Shown here: piece after piece, positions 7,163 through 15,252 of the stretch
Layout: each line of letters begins with the position of its first letter
Numbering within the stretch: position 1 is the stretch's first letter
Assembly: GCA_018820855.1 (NCBI GenBank)
Contig: JAHJNL010000042.1
Coordinates: 1 to 64,000 of the forward strand
DNA: 64,000 nucleotides
Reading direction: 5' to 3'
Origin: Pseudomonadota bacterium
GTDB taxonomy: Bacteria > Desulfobacterota > Desulfobulbia > Desulfobulbales > Desulfocapsaceae
The notes under the pieces: model-generated
Database searches by the model: none
What the model saw: the letters and a program-made list of their open reading frames with translations, nothing else
What the model was told of the DNA's origin: nothing
Program-made: the position numbers and the translations under genes

Positions 7163-7180
7163 GCAACGGTAGACCGTCGC
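7163..7180. promoter_or_regulatory. Candidate activator-binding palindrome (UAS)
   Basis: GCAACGGT-AG-ACCGTCGC is an inverted repeat with 8-base arms and one mismatch. It is centred about 140 bases upstream of the predicted sigma-54 start site, the usual distance for an enhancer bound by an NtrC-type activator. It sits inside a larger imperfect inverted repeat (AGAGTAGC at 7149 with GCTACTCT at 7197) that reaches the activator's stop codon. Confidence 0.5.
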
Positions 7181-7197
7181 ACACAGTCGCGCTGATG

Positions 7198-8586
7198 CTA
7201 CTCTACGTTGCGTTGCAACAAGGTGGATCGACCATCAACTTCAGGAAGATTAATTTGGAATTTTTTGATTTTTCGAAACAGGGTGCTCTTATGTATACCT
7301 AGTTCCTTTGCGGCAGCGACTCGGTTAAAGCCATTGTTTTTCAAGGCAGCAAAAATAATTTCCGCCTCAGTCGATTCAACGGCAGACTGAATGGACTGAC
7401 AATCTTTTTTCACAGGAGTCGGACGAAGTTCCAGATGAGCTGGTAGATGTTGGACAGAAATCTGTCCCTGCGAGCAGAGAACAAATGCATGCTCAATGAT
7501 ATTCTCCAGTTCTCTGATATTACCTGGGTAATCATGCTGCATGAGCAGTTCCAGGCCCTGGTCATCGATGCCGGTTATAACTTTACCGCGCACTCGATTC
7601 ATTTTAGCGATGAACCGCTCAATAAGTAACGGAATATCTTCCTTGCGATCACGAAGAGCAGGCAACTGCACTCTGACAATATTGATGCGGTAGAAGAGAT
7701 CCTTGCGAAAACTGCCCTGCTCTACCAAAAGCGTTAGATTCCTGTTGGTGGCGGTTATAATACGAACATCTGCTTTTTGTTTTTCCACGCTGCCCAATGG
7801 CTGATATTCCTTTTCCTCTATGACACGAAGCAGTTTTACCTGAAAGGCCGGACTGGTTTCTCCCAGTTCATCAAAAAGGATAGTACCACCAGACGCTGCA
7901 TGAAAATATCCGGGTTTATCAGCTGTGGCATTGGTAAAAGCTCCAGCCTTATAACCGAACAACTCGGATTCCAACAGCGTATCAGGAAGTGCGCCACAGT
8001 TAATGGCAATAAAAGGTGATTCTTTTCTCAATGAGAGATTATGTATGGCCCTTGCCAAAACTTCCTTACCTGTTCCTGTCTCTCCCTCTATGAGTACAGT
8101 ACTGTAGCTCTCTGCAATCTGCGGCAGGAGTGCAAATATCCTTTGCATCAATTTGCTGCGACTTACCATATCCCCCAGGCGAAAACTGCCGCTGAGTTCA
8201 CGACGCAATTCCTCAACAACTGAATTGTCACGGAAGGTTTCCACGCCACCAAGGACTTCTCCTGCTTCATTTTTTAAAAGGGAGGTGGAAACAGAAATAG
8301 GGATTTGCTGCTTATGGCTGTTGATGATATAGGTTGAGGTGCTGACAAAAGACTTTCCGACTTTCATCGTCCTTTTCAGAGCGCAATCTTCCTCGCACAT
8401 GTTGGAACGAAAGACCTCCCAGCAATACCTGCCAATGGCCTCTTTTCTGGGGATACCGGTTATTTCTTCCGCGGCCCGGTTGAAAGATGTAATTCGCCAC
8501 TTATGATTCACAGTAAACACACCATCGGAAATGCTTTCCAGAATAGTTTCTGTGGCATTTGTGGTAACCTGCTCTTTCTTTTCCAT
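7198..8586 (-). CDS. PAS-containing sigma-54-dependent transcriptional activator (orp-type regulator)
   Basis: 462 residues: PAS domain (about 12-125), AAA+ domain (about 138-370) and Fis-type helix-turn-helix (about 415-450, RVAAAKELGIHKSTLFRKIKKF). Walker A is GETGTGKE at 168-175; Walker B is GGTILFDE at 233-240. The sigma-54 contact loop reads GAFTNA (215-220) instead of GAFTGA. The PAS domain has a clustered C55/C64/C68 set that could sense redox state or bind metal or haem. It sits immediately upstream of, and in line with, the sigma-54 promoter and NifX/MinD operon, as the activator gene does in the Desulfovibrio orp locus. Regulation of that operon is the likely job. TAG stop at 7198. 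Confidence 0.9.
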   Translation of the reverse strand: MEKKEQVTTNATETILESISDGVFTVNHKWRITSFNRAAEEITGIPRKEAIGRYCWEVFRSNMCEEDCALKRTMKVGKSFVSTSTYIINSHKQQIPISVSTSLLKNEAGEVLGGVETFRDNSVVEELRRELSGSFRLGDMVSRSKLMQRIFALLPQIAESYSTVLIEGETGTGKEVLARAIHNLSLRKESPFIAINCGALPDTLLESELFGYKAGAFTNATADKPGYFHAASGGTILFDELGETSPAFQVKLLRVIEEKEYQPLGSVEKQKADVRIITATNRNLTLLVEQGSFRKDLFYRINIVRVQLPALRDRKEDIPLLIERFIAKMNRVRGKVITGIDDQGLELLMQHDYPGNIRELENIIEHAFVLCSQGQISVQHLPAHLELRPTPVKKDCQSIQSAVESTEAEIIFAALKNNGFNRVAAAKELGIHKSTLFRKIKKFQINLPEVDGRSTLLQRNVE

Positions 8587-8971
8587 TTAATTCCAGCTTG
8601 TTATCTATTTTCTGCCAAATAATTACAGTTTTCAACAGGCAATGGAATATTTTATACCACTATTTTTATATTCATTAAAGGTTGAGAGAATAGTTGCAGG
8701 AAAAAGCGCCGGAAAAAAGGGTGGTTATCCGGAACAATAAGGCAACGGGAGGAAAGATATGAAGGCAATCAGCTTTTTATATAAAAATTGCCATACTGGA
8801 GGCTCAACTCGTCTTTTTTAGAATATTAATTACTCATTACCAAGCCCGTCCGGTCATTTAACTTGCGTTTACATAAAAAAAAAACCAACAATAAACGTTA
8901 TCATAACTCTCACTATTGTATGTCAGGTCTGAATCGATCGCTTTTTTAACATCTGATTTGCTGGAGTCTTA
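8587..8971. other. Divergent intergenic region upstream of the sigma-54 activator and beta-helix protein
   Basis: 385 AT-rich bases containing the outward promoters of both neighbours, a 10-base A run near 8875 and no recognisable gene, RNA or repeat. Confidence 0.4.
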
Positions 8972-10495
8972 GTGAAAATATCAAGAAATCTACTTATCAC
9001 ATTCGCAGCTTTTTTAGTTTCAGGACACTTTCTTTTATTTTCCGACGCTGCTGCCTCAGCTTTCAACTCCTTTGATAACTCCACATTTTCTAATTCAACA
9101 TGTGATATTTTGAAAATTGAGCAACCTCGCGGTATTTTTGCCTCACCTTCTGGCAACAGCAGTGCAACAGGAAGTTATAACGATCCCATAGACCTGCAAA
9201 CAGCCCTTTCCGTTTCCTCACCTGTTGAAGCAGGGGAAACACTCTGGCTGCTTGAAGGTACCTACAAAGGCAGCTTTGTCAGTGAGTTACGAGGAACAGA
9301 ATCAGCACACATAACAATCAAGCCCTACCCTGGAATACGTGCAATACTTGACTCCGAAATGTCACAGGGCGATTCCACCCTTACCATCAACGGTGAGTGG
9401 ACTGACTTTTTCGGACTGGAGATCCTGAGCTCTGATTCCAAGCGGGTTTCGGTTGAGTCAAGTTCAAGTCCCAGCGATATTACCCTGCTTGCAGGTGTCA
9501 CTGTTTTTGCTCCCCACACAAGAGTGATCAACTTTATTATCCATGATACTGCTGGCGGATTTTCTTTTTGGACTCCTGCACGCGACTCGGAACTTTATGG
9601 CAATATCATATATAACAACGGCTGGACTGCCCCTGATCGCGGTCATGGCCACGCGATCTACACCCAAAATGATCAAGGCTATAAAAAATTAGACAACAAT
9701 ATCATCTTCTTTGGCTTCGGCACTGGTATTCATGCCTATGGTGAAAGTGGTAAACTCAATAATTTCAGTATTGAAAAGAATGTCTGGTATATGACAGGTG
9801 CATCTGACCCCCGCGCATCACAACTCAAAGACAACTGTTTGGTTGGAGGCGCACAACCTGTGCAAAATCTCCTGTTAAAAAGCAATCTCGGTTATTCTCC
9901 CGGAAGAGGCACACGAATAGGCTATTACCCAAACGTTGCCAATGTCGATGCAACATTTATCGATAATTATCTGGTTGAATCGCTCTGGCTTTGGTCCGAC
10001 TGGCAAACGTTAAGCTTTGTCGATAACCATATCTATGGAACCCTGGATGATCAGCAAGGATATATTACTGCGAGCATACAGGAGGAAAATGACTTTCAAA
10101 ACAGCATGCCCACAAGCGGCAAGAAAGTCTTTATCCATGAAAACACATATGACCAAAGACGGGCACGCCTGGTAATATACAATTACGACGAGTCTGATCG
10201 TGTAGCAGTTGATGTAAGCTCTATCTTACAACAGGGTGAATCCTACCGTGTTCATTCTGTTTTTGATCTCTTTGGTAAGCCCATTCTCACTGGGGTATAC
10301 GGAGGAAGATCCCTTACCATACCTATGGGAACAGTCCCTCCCCCTCAACCCAATGGCTTGGTTGATGGTATCAGTGAGGATGACAATCCGAAGAAAAAAT
10401 TTGGTGTCTTCATCATCACCCATGCAGCTTGTGCCGATACCATTCCCGTTAATGGAATGAGTCCGGTTGCGGCCTGGATGTTGTTGCTTAAATAA
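8972..10495 (+). CDS. Secreted right-handed beta-helix (pectate-lyase-like) protein
   Basis: 507 residues. The N-terminal signal peptide (KISRNLLITFAAFLVSGHFLLF) has cleavage likely after the DAAASA region. A parallel beta-helix body follows, with repeated short strands such as LYGNIIYNNGWT, LDNNIIFFGFGTGIHAYG, FSIEKNVWYMTG and FIDNYLVES, and a proline-rich linker near residue 455. The PSGNSSATGSYNDPIDLQTAL entry motif and GxHxIYTQN segment are typical of extracellular polysaccharide-binding or -cleaving helices. No firm catalytic residues can be assigned. The GTG at 8972 is used as start because CTGGAG precedes it and the signal peptide begins there. The C-terminus ends with a short hydrophobic stretch (PVAAWMLLLK) that may be a sorting tail. 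Confidence 0.75.
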   Translation: MKISRNLLITFAAFLVSGHFLLFSDAAASAFNSFDNSTFSNSTCDILKIEQPRGIFASPSGNSSATGSYNDPIDLQTALSVSSPVEAGETLWLLEGTYKGSFVSELRGTESAHITIKPYPGIRAILDSEMSQGDSTLTINGEWTDFFGLEILSSDSKRVSVESSSSPSDITLLAGVTVFAPHTRVINFIIHDTAGGFSFWTPARDSELYGNIIYNNGWTAPDRGHGHAIYTQNDQGYKKLDNNIIFFGFGTGIHAYGESGKLNNFSIEKNVWYMTGASDPRASQLKDNCLVGGAQPVQNLLLKSNLGYSPGRGTRIGYYPNVANVDATFIDNYLVESLWLWSDWQTLSFVDNHIYGTLDDQQGYITASIQEENDFQNSMPTSGKKVFIHENTYDQRRARLVIYNYDESDRVAVDVSSILQQGESYRVHSVFDLFGKPILTGVYGGRSLTIPMGTVPPPQPNGLVDGISEDDNPKKKFGVFIITHAACADTIPVNGMSPVAAWMLLLK

Positions 10496-10558
10496 AAGTT
10501 GTGTTTCGTTACGGTAAAGAGAAGAAATCAACTTTTATAAAAAAACTTACTCATTCAC

Positions 10559-10600
10559 ATATTCCTTATTTGTTGACATGGTAACTAAAATAAGGAATAT
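10559..10600 (+). terminator. Terminator after the beta-helix gene
   Basis: Perfect 13-bp arms ATATTCCTTATTT (10559-10571) and AAATAAGGAATAT (10588-10600) around a 16-base loop, followed by TTTTT. The stem is AT-rich, so termination may be partial. The loop itself holds GTT/AAC pairing. Confidence 0.55.
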
Positions 10601-10642
10601 TTTTGATATCGTAGTCTGAAAATTCAGCAGGAAAAATAGCTA

Positions 10643-10744
10643 ATGAAACTCGCAGCTCCTCAGGTAACCGGTATTACTATCCTTAATGTCACTCTTGTAA
10701 GTGTCGTGGTAGTGGTGCGCGTAAACCAAGTGGGAGCGCCTTAG
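10643..10744 (+). CDS. ivbL: ilvB operon leader peptide (IvbL-like)
   Basis: A 33-codon frame starts MKLAAPQVTGITILNV and ends with a valine run (VSVVVVVRVNQVGAP). The valine-rich end resembles enterobacterial IvbL (VVVVRVVVVVGNAP). The composition (10 Val, plus Leu and Ile) is that expected for a peptide whose translation senses charged valine and leucine tRNAs. AGGA about 10 bases upstream serves as ribosome binding site. It is followed by a strong intrinsic terminator and then ilvB. Confidence 0.88.
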   Translation: MKLAAPQVTGITILNVTLVSVVVVVRVNQVGAP

Positions 10745-10778
10745 CGGGAATTAATCGAATATACATACATTCATTCAA

Positions 10779-10816
10779 CCCCCGTCGGCGTAACAACCGA
10801 CGGGGGTTTTTTTTTG
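10779..10816 (+). terminator. ilvB attenuator terminator
   Basis: Perfect 10-bp GC-rich stem CCCCCGTCGG/CCGACGGGGG with an 8-base loop followed by ten T residues, located 34 bases after the leader-peptide stop and 54 bases before the ilvB start. GCGGG at 10744-10748 could pair with CCCGT in the left arm, offering a possible but short antiterminator. Confidence 0.9.
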
Positions 10817-10870
10817 CCATATTCTCACGTATGCCAGAAAATAATCAACCAAAGCAGGAGGGAGAAAACA

Positions 10871-12556
10871 ATGTACAAGATGAACGGAGCACAGGTCATT
10901 ATCAAGATTTTGGAACGGTATGGGATTGATATCATAGCAGGAATACCAGGTGGATCCAACCTGCCATTGTATGATGCGTTGTCTCAAAGTACAACGATTC
11001 GCCACATTTTAGCCCGCCATGAGCAGGGCGCAGGCTTTATAGCTCAGGGCATAGCTCGGTCCAGTGGCAAACCTGCAGTGTGCTTTGCCACATCAGGGCC
11101 TGGGGCTACAAATATCCTGACAGCGATAGCCGATGCAAAACTTGACTCAATTCCCATTATCTGCATAACCGGACAGGTTCCTCAAGCCATGATCGGAACC
11201 GATGCCTTCCAGGAAGTTGATACCTATGGGATGAGTATCCCCATTACCAAACATAATTTCCTGGTACGAACAGCGAAAGAGATTTTAACGGTGATTCCGG
11301 ATGCCTTCCGTATTGCTACCGAGGGACGGCCTGGGCCTGTTCTTATTGATATACCAAAAGATGTCCAACTTGAGCTTGTAGAATTTGACAATTGGCCAGA
11401 AGTACCGAGGCGACCGATTCTGAAGTCATATAAAGATAAAGACATTCAGCAGGCAGCGACGATGATCAATGCAGCGGACAGGCCGATACTGTATCTCGGT
11501 GGCGGTATCATTCATGCCAACGCCAGTGGCGCCGCAACCAGGTTGGCAGAAAAAAACGCCCTTCCTGTAACCATGACTCTGCTGGGACTCGGTTCCATGC
11601 CGTCTGATCACCCTCTGACCTTGGGCATGTTAGGAATGCATGCAGCACGATATACCAATCTGGCCATTGAGGAATGCGATCTTCTCATCGTCGCCGGCGC
11701 CAGGTTTGATGATCGTGCCACCGGCAAAATTTCAGAGTTTTGCCCTGCAGCTAACGTTATCCATATCGATATTGATCCCGGAGAAATTGATAAACTTCGA
11801 ACTGCTCATGTAAAGCTGGTAGGTGATGTTGGCATGATACTCGATGAACTGCTGCCGTTTGTTAAACAACGCAAGCGAAACGAATGGCTGACAAGAATAA
11901 AGACACTGAGAGATGAGCACCCGTTTCTCAGTCCCGGCGCCCATGATCCACTTATGCCTTACGGTCTCATCAGACAGATAGCAGACATTGTTGACGACAG
12001 TGCAATTATTGCTACGGATGTAGGGAAACATCAAATGTGGGTTGCCCAGGCTTATCCTTTCCGCAGACCCCGCCAATTGCTGACTTCCGGTGGACTCGGC
12101 ACTATGGGATTCGGCTTACCTGCCGCCATTGGCGCATCGCTGGCCCATCCGCAAAGAACGGTTGTCTGTTTCAGCGGTGACGGGAGTATTCTTATGAATA
12201 TTCAGGAATTGGCAACCGCTGTAGAACAGAAGGTTAATCTGAAGTTGGTTATTTTAAACAACACATCGCTTGGCCTGGTACGTCAACAACAGGATTTGTT
12301 TTTTGGTAAACGCTACTTTGCCTGTGAGTACCAGAATCATGTTGATTTTGTAACCATTGCCAAGGGCTTCGGAATGAAGGCTTTTGATCTCAGTGAAAGC
12401 GTTACCCCTGTCGCTGCACTGCGGCAAGCAATCCTGGCCGAGGGACCATGCCTTATTCATGTGCCCATCAAAAGAAATGAAGAAGTTTATCCAATAGTAC
12501 CGCCTGGTGCATCCAATAAAGAAATGATAGGAGGTGAGAAAAATGCCGCCAATTGA
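10871..12556 (+). CDS. ilvB: Acetolactate synthase (AHAS I type), large catalytic subunit
   Basis: 561-residue ThDP-, FAD- and Mg-dependent enzyme of valine/leucine/isoleucine synthesis, condensing pyruvate with pyruvate or 2-oxobutyrate. The order of domains is standard: pyrimidine-binding domain with catalytic Glu (ARHEQGAGFIAQG, about residue 47), central FAD/DHS-like domain, and pyrophosphate domain with the GDGS...N motif (SGDGSILMNIQELATA, about 438). Start taken at 10871, where GGAGGGAGAAAACA precedes the ATG; an upstream in-frame start at 10814 would lie at the attenuator T run. It follows the leader peptide and overlaps ilvN. Similarity to the enterobacterial AHAS I arrangement is inferred from the paired short subunit and leader. 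Confidence 0.95.
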   Translation: MYKMNGAQVIIKILERYGIDIIAGIPGGSNLPLYDALSQSTTIRHILARHEQGAGFIAQGIARSSGKPAVCFATSGPGATNILTAIADAKLDSIPIICITGQVPQAMIGTDAFQEVDTYGMSIPITKHNFLVRTAKEILTVIPDAFRIATEGRPGPVLIDIPKDVQLELVEFDNWPEVPRRPILKSYKDKDIQQAATMINAADRPILYLGGGIIHANASGAATRLAEKNALPVTMTLLGLGSMPSDHPLTLGMLGMHAARYTNLAIEECDLLIVAGARFDDRATGKISEFCPAANVIHIDIDPGEIDKLRTAHVKLVGDVGMILDELLPFVKQRKRNEWLTRIKTLRDEHPFLSPGAHDPLMPYGLIRQIADIVDDSAIIATDVGKHQMWVAQAYPFRRPRQLLTSGGLGTMGFGLPAAIGASLAHPQRTVVCFSGDGSILMNIQELATAVEQKVNLKLVILNNTSLGLVRQQQDLFFGKRYFACEYQNHVDFVTIAKGFGMKAFDLSESVTPVAALRQAILAEGPCLIHVPIKRNEEVYPIVPPGASNKEMIGGEKNAAN

Positions 12557-12869
12557 ACCAGTTAAACTATCCCCTGCCCCTGACAAACCGAACAAAGCGG
12601 TATTGGAATTGACGGTCAACAACCACCCAGGAGTCATGTCCCATATCTGTAGTCTTTTTTCACACCGGGTATACAATATGGATGGGATCTTGTGTATGCC
12701 TGTTAAGGATGGGCAGATGAGCAAGATATGGATACGGATCAATGGTAATGGGCAGCTTGAACAAATTGTTAAACAACTGCAGAAATTGGAAGATGTTCAC
12801 GCCGTACGTTACCACAATGCAGGGCACGAAATCTTTATAGCACTGGAAGATTCTTTCAAGGTTATTTGA
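12543..12869 (+). CDS. ilvN: Acetolactate synthase small regulatory subunit (AHAS I type)
   Basis: 108 residues consisting of one ACT domain. LELTVNNHPGVMSHICSLFSHRVYNMDGILCMPV and the KIW segment match the short E. coli IvN-type subunit rather than the longer IlvH type of about 160 residues. It activates the catalytic subunit and confers valine feedback inhibition. The start overlaps the end of ilvB by 14 bases; AGGAGGTGAG just before the ATG at 12543 decides the start over an upstream GTG. Confidence 0.92.
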   Translation: MPPIEPVKLSPAPDKPNKAVLELTVNNHPGVMSHICSLFSHRVYNMDGILCMPVKDGQMSKIWIRINGNGQLEQIVKQLQKLEDVHAVRYHNAGHEIFIALEDSFKVI

Positions 12870-13271
12870 AATAATCTTGCACAAAGAGTGGCGTCCCTCG
12901 CCAGCGCCCCAAAATCCTTATAATTAAAAGAGGTAGCCCGGCACAGGTTTATACCATGCGCCGGGCCGCCATTTTCACCGCAAAAGATTTCTCTAAGAAT
13001 ACTTCACACTGAAATATTAAATGAGGTAACGTCCAGGACCATCTGATGATATTCCATTGAAAAGATCAGATAATCGAACGTTTTTTCAAAAAAAACTTTT
13101 CATATCCTAAAATATATGTATATAAAAAAATCATTCGTGCAGGCCATCAAACACCTGACGGTTCCGCAGAACACGAGTTAAGATTAAAATTATAAAAGCT
13201 CGTTACAATGGGACTTGTGTTTTTCTATGTAAGAGTCGATGAACAGTAACACCTTACAGTAAAGGATAATT
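12870..13271. other. Intergenic region between ilvN and sixA
   Basis: About 400 bases. Apart from the hairpin at 12936-12966 it is AT-rich with A/T runs near 13085 and 13120 and no identifiable gene or RNA. Confidence 0.4.
12936..12966 (+). terminator. Putative terminator after ilvBN
   Basis: GCCCGGC/GCCGGGC arms separated by 17 bases, which themselves can pair (GGTTTATACC), followed by a weak T-containing tract (ATTTTC). Located 67 bases after ilvN. Confidence 0.5.
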
Positions 13272-13733
13272 ATGGCCCTTTATCTCGTTCAGCATGGCCT
13301 GAGCCTACCCAAGGAACAAGATCCTGAGCAAGGTCTGTCTGAGACCGGCATCGCTGAAGTGCAGCGTATCGCAACGGTGGCCAGAGATTACCAGATACGG
13401 GTGAGTACCATTCATCATAGCGGGAAGAAACGGGCTTGCCAGACCGCAGAAATCTTTGCCGAATCATTGGCACCGGAAAACGGCATAAGAGAAGTTAACG
13501 GTCTGAAACCACTTGATAATGTTACCACCCTGGCACCATATCTCAATAGTGAGAACGATCTAATGCTGATCGGGCATCTGCCATTCATGGAAAGGCTGGT
13601 CTCTTTACTAACCAGCGGCAATAGCGAAAGAAAAGTGTTTAAATTTCAAAACGGCGGAATTGTATGTTTGGATCAAGATCCAGGGAACAGTAACTGGTAC
13701 ATCAAATGGACCTTGATGCCGAGAATTGAATGA
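13272..13733 (+). CDS. sixA: SixA-type phosphohistidine phosphatase, histidine phosphatase superfamily
   Basis: 153 residues beginning MALYLVQHGLS. The superfamily RHG motif reads QHG here, with the nucleophilic histidine (H8) kept and the adjacent arginine changed. The later conserved histidine lies in LMLIGHLPFMERL near residue 101, and the second arginine is in SGKKRACQTAE near residue 54. The length matches SixA, which dephosphorylates phosphohistidine in phosphotransfer proteins. The altered first arginine may reduce phosphate binding or define a subfamily; activity is therefore less certain. It appears to be a single gene. Confidence 0.82.
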   Translation: MALYLVQHGLSLPKEQDPEQGLSETGIAEVQRIATVARDYQIRVSTIHHSGKKRACQTAEIFAESLAPENGIREVNGLKPLDNVTTLAPYLNSENDLMLIGHLPFMERLVSLLTSGNSERKVFKFQNGGIVCLDQDPGNSNWYIKWTLMPRIE

Positions 13734-13975
13734 TCTACACAAAAAATCAAACTGTCACGCCTCTCAATTCTTCGCGGCCTATCTCTTGGTTAGAGGATCT
13801 CGATAAAGCTGATGCCAATGACATCCCCCTGTAGCAACCGAACCAATCCCCACACAAATACAACATCAAAACAGGCAGTTCATCCTAATAAATAAAACGT
13901 CTCCCCTTGAAACTATTTGCCCCGAGGTACCTCTTTTTGATAAAATAAAAGAAAAAGAATGAGGTAGTTAAGAAA

Positions 13976-14662
13976 ATGGCCAGAACCTCTGTCGACGAAA
14001 TGTTGCTAACCATTGAGTTGGAATACAGGTTTACCAAAGGGTTTACCGGAAGAGGATCATTGCCGCCGAAAATTATGAAGGCCATGAGGCAGGTTCCGCG
14101 GGATGCATTTGTGCCTGTCGATATGAAATCAATGGCCTATGCCAACACTCCCCTGCCCATCGGTAACGGCCAGACCATTTCCCAACCCTTTATCGTCGCC
14201 CTGATGACTGACATGCTTAACCCCGGCAAAGATGATGTAATCCTGGAGGTGGGCAGCGGGTGCGGATACCAGGCAGCCATACTCTCTCTACTGGCTGCCA
14301 AAGTCTACAGCATCGAAATCATCGCGGCTCTCGCGGCGCAGACAGCAGAACGTCTTGCACGATTAGGCTATAACAATGTCGAAGTGCGCCAAAGCGACGG
14401 CTATCTTGGCTGGCCGGAAAACAGCCCTTTTGACGGTATCATTGTCACAGCTGCAGCCCAACACATACCACCTCCCCTGAAAGAGCAGCTTGCCCCCGGA
14501 GGCAGACTGGTCATCCCTGTCGGTTACCAACATATGCCACAAGAACTTTTAGTTCTGGAAAAAGATAAGAACGGTCATTTCACTACCCGTGATCTCCTGT
14601 CCGTTTCCTTCGTGCCGCTTACCGGAGAAGCGCAGCTGCACAGGACAGGCAGGAGCGACTGA
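13976..14662 (+). CDS. pcm: Protein-L-isoaspartate O-methyltransferase
   Basis: 228-residue SAM-dependent repair enzyme that methylates isoaspartyl residues in damaged proteins. Family marks are RQVPRDAFVP, the NTPLPIGNGQTISQPFIVALM segment (about residues 58-80), the SAM-binding VLEVGSGCGYQAAILSLLA (about 88-107) and a late GGRLVIPVG strand. Start at 13976 follows GAGGTAG with normal spacing. The next gene begins 38 bases later, so a stress/maintenance operon pcm-hibernation factor-15252-PEBP is likely. Confidence 0.93.
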   Translation: MARTSVDEMLLTIELEYRFTKGFTGRGSLPPKIMKAMRQVPRDAFVPVDMKSMAYANTPLPIGNGQTISQPFIVALMTDMLNPGKDDVILEVGSGCGYQAAILSLLAAKVYSIEIIAALAAQTAERLARLGYNNVEVRQSDGYLGWPENSPFDGIIVTAAAQHIPPPLKEQLAPGGRLVIPVGYQHMPQELLVLEKDKNGHFTTRDLLSVSFVPLTGEAQLHRTGRSD

Positions 14663-14700
14663 TAACAATCAGTCACGTAATAACTTACAGGAGGAATGCC

Positions 14701-15252
14701 ATGCAAGTCCCCTTACAGATCACCTTTCGCAATATGGAAAGTTCATTAGCAATAGAAGCCGATATAAAGAAACGGGTCGACAAACTGAACCGGCATCATA
14801 CTGATATTATCAGCTGTCGTGTTGTTGTGGAAGCACCTCTGCAGCATAAGCAAAAGGGTGGTCTCTTCAATGTGTGTATTGACTTGACCTGTCCGCAAGG
14901 CAAGCTGGAAATCAACCGGGAGCCAGCCGCCCAGCATCACGCCCATGAAGATCTCTATGTAGTGCTACGCGATGCCTTTAATGCCGCTGACCGCAAGCTT
15001 GATGAATATAAATCTCGACGAAAGGGAGAGGTAAAGTTCCATGAGGATGCACGGCACGGCAGAATAACCTATCTCGCCCCCATGGAAGATTACGGTCTGA
15101 TAACGACTGCAGATGAGCGGGAAATTTACTTTCACCGCAACAGCATTCTCAATGCGGATCTTGATGCCTTAGAAATCGGTACACAAGTACATTTTCATGA
15201 GGAAGAAGGACATAAAGGTCCCCAGGCGAGCAGTGTGAAGGTTTTAGAATAA
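14701..15252 (+). CDS. Ribosome hibernation promoting factor-like protein fused to a cold-shock-like domain
   Basis: 183 residues. Residues 1-100 have the HPF/RaiA (sigma-54 modulation/S30EA) pattern: LQITFRNMESSLAIEADIKKRVDKLNRH and a basic, helical second half (YVVLRDAFNAADRKLDEYKSRR). Residues 115-183 form a cold-shock-type OB fold (HGRITYLAPMEDYGLITTADEREIYFHRNSIL, then LEIGTQVHFHEEEGHKGPQASSVKVL). It probably binds the 30S decoding region to store ribosomes; the extra OB domain may contact rRNA or mRNA. AGGAGGAATGCC precedes the ATG. The stop overlaps the next start (TAATG). Confidence 0.87.
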   Translation: MQVPLQITFRNMESSLAIEADIKKRVDKLNRHHTDIISCRVVVEAPLQHKQKGGLFNVCIDLTCPQGKLEINREPAAQHHAHEDLYVVLRDAFNAADRKLDEYKSRRKGEVKFHEDARHGRITYLAPMEDYGLITTADEREIYFHRNSILNADLDALEIGTQVHFHEEEGHKGPQASSVKVLE

